Shown here: piece after piece, positions 4,825-5,096 of the stretch
How positions within the stretch are numbered: the first letter of the stretch is position 1
How the letters are laid out: each line of letters begins with the position of its first letter
NCBI GenBank assembly: GCA_019425105.1
Contig: JAHYYD010000168.1
Span: 1 to 5,096, forward strand
Length of the DNA: 5,096 bases
Source: Actinomycetota bacterium
GTDB taxonomy: Bacteria > Actinomycetota > Actinomycetes > Actinomycetales > Actinomycetaceae
Direction: 5' to 3'
Program-made: the position numbers and the translations under genes
The notes under the pieces: generated by a model
Told to the model about the DNA's origin: nothing
The model's input: the letters and a program-made list of their open reading frames with translations, nothing else
The model's database searches: none

Positions 4825-5096
4825 TCAGCGGAAGGCGGCGCGCCTCGTCGGGATGGTCGGCATGCCGAGCATGACGGAGCCGGATCCGCCGCACGACGTC
4901 GGCTCTTCGACGTCGACCAGCTGCAACACGTCGCCGTCGCGCGCCTCCGGGTCCTGCAGGGCAGTCGCCAGCATGAGCTTGATGCGGTTGAGCTGGTTGA
5001 CTTCGGAGGCACCCGGGTCGTAGTCGACGGCCACGATGTTCGCCTCGGGGTAGCGGGTGCGCAGCGCGCGGAACATGCCCTTGCCGACGACGTGGT
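4825..5096 (-). CDS. Acyl-CoA dehydratase activase-like protein, C-terminal fragment
   Basis: Partial gene: the reading frame enters from beyond the right edge and stops at TGA (4827-4825). About 90 residues are visible, beginning HVVGKGMFRALRTRYPEANI and continuing with AVDYDPGASEVNQLNRIKLM, an alanine-rich helix, and a polar tail with a single Cys in SCGGSG. The Y-D-P-G-A-S-E-V-N-Q-L-N-R-I-K-L-M run is what I associate with the extreme C-terminus of large (over 1,000 residue) acyl-CoA dehydratase activase proteins. These are related to the activator and subunits of 2-hydroxyglutaryl-CoA dehydratase, in which an ATP-dependent iron-sulfur activator drives radical dehydration of 2-hydroxyacyl-CoA. 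No catalytic motif of the family lies in the visible part, so the assignment rests on memory of this tail. An internal ATG at 5076 is in frame, but the frame is open upstream of it to the edge, so it is not the start. The gene is convergent with the LacZ-like gene. Confidence 0.6.
   Translation of the reverse strand, partial: HVVGKGMFRALRTRYPEANIVAVDYDPGASEVNQLNRIKLMLATALQDPEARDGDVLQLVDVEEPTSCGGSGSVMLGMPTIPTRRAAFR

Noticed and set aside
1..5096. CRISPR array, insertion sequence, phage att site or toxin-antitoxin pair
   Set aside because: There are no regularly spaced repeats, no transposase or integrase motifs, no duplicated tRNA 3' end and no paired small genes.

Overview
The window is high-GC DNA with strongly G/C-biased third codon positions. 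The tRNA encodes its own CCA end, and terminators are GC-rich hairpins that mostly lack U-tracts. Together with the protein families this points to an actinobacterium, and I would guess the Actinomyces/Schaalia group; the genus is an inference without a database search. No defence system, mobile element, CRISPR array or rRNA is visible.

Layout. (1) Bases 1-410 contain no gene I can support. They hold an imperfect tandem duplication (about 57-246), small GC hairpins, and a perfectly alternating purine-pyrimidine tract (369-390). (2) A class II tRNA-Ser with anticodon CGA lies on the minus strand (445-534), followed by a strong intrinsic terminator (411-441). (3) Divergent from it, after a 228-bp gap, is a 666-residue OPT-family oligopeptide transporter (763-2763). 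It starts at a GTG chosen by its Shine-Dalgarno sequence, and a 15-bp GC hairpin follows its stop. (4) A 297-bp intergenic region (2764-3060) begins GC-rich with repeated hairpin arms and ends in an unusually AT-rich promoter-like stretch. (5) A 536-codon plus-strand gene (3061-4671) is homologous along its length to LacZ beta-galactosidases (glycoside hydrolase family 2). It has lost the half of the TIM barrel that carries the nucleophile, several active-site residues, and the C-terminal domain. (6) After a 153-bp convergent gap with two inverted repeats, the 3' end of a minus-strand gene runs off the window (4825-5096). It resembles the C-terminus of large acyl-CoA dehydratase activase / 2-hydroxyglutaryl-CoA dehydratase-type proteins.

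The genes do not form one operon. The tRNA and transporter are divergent, the LacZ-like gene has its own upstream region, and the last gene is convergent. Peptide uptake and an activase linked to amino-acid fermentation would suit a host-associated anaerobe or facultative anaerobe, but that link is only suggestive. The most unusual item is the LacZ-derived protein, which looks like a maintained pseudoenzyme: an intact reading frame, but no catalytic pair.
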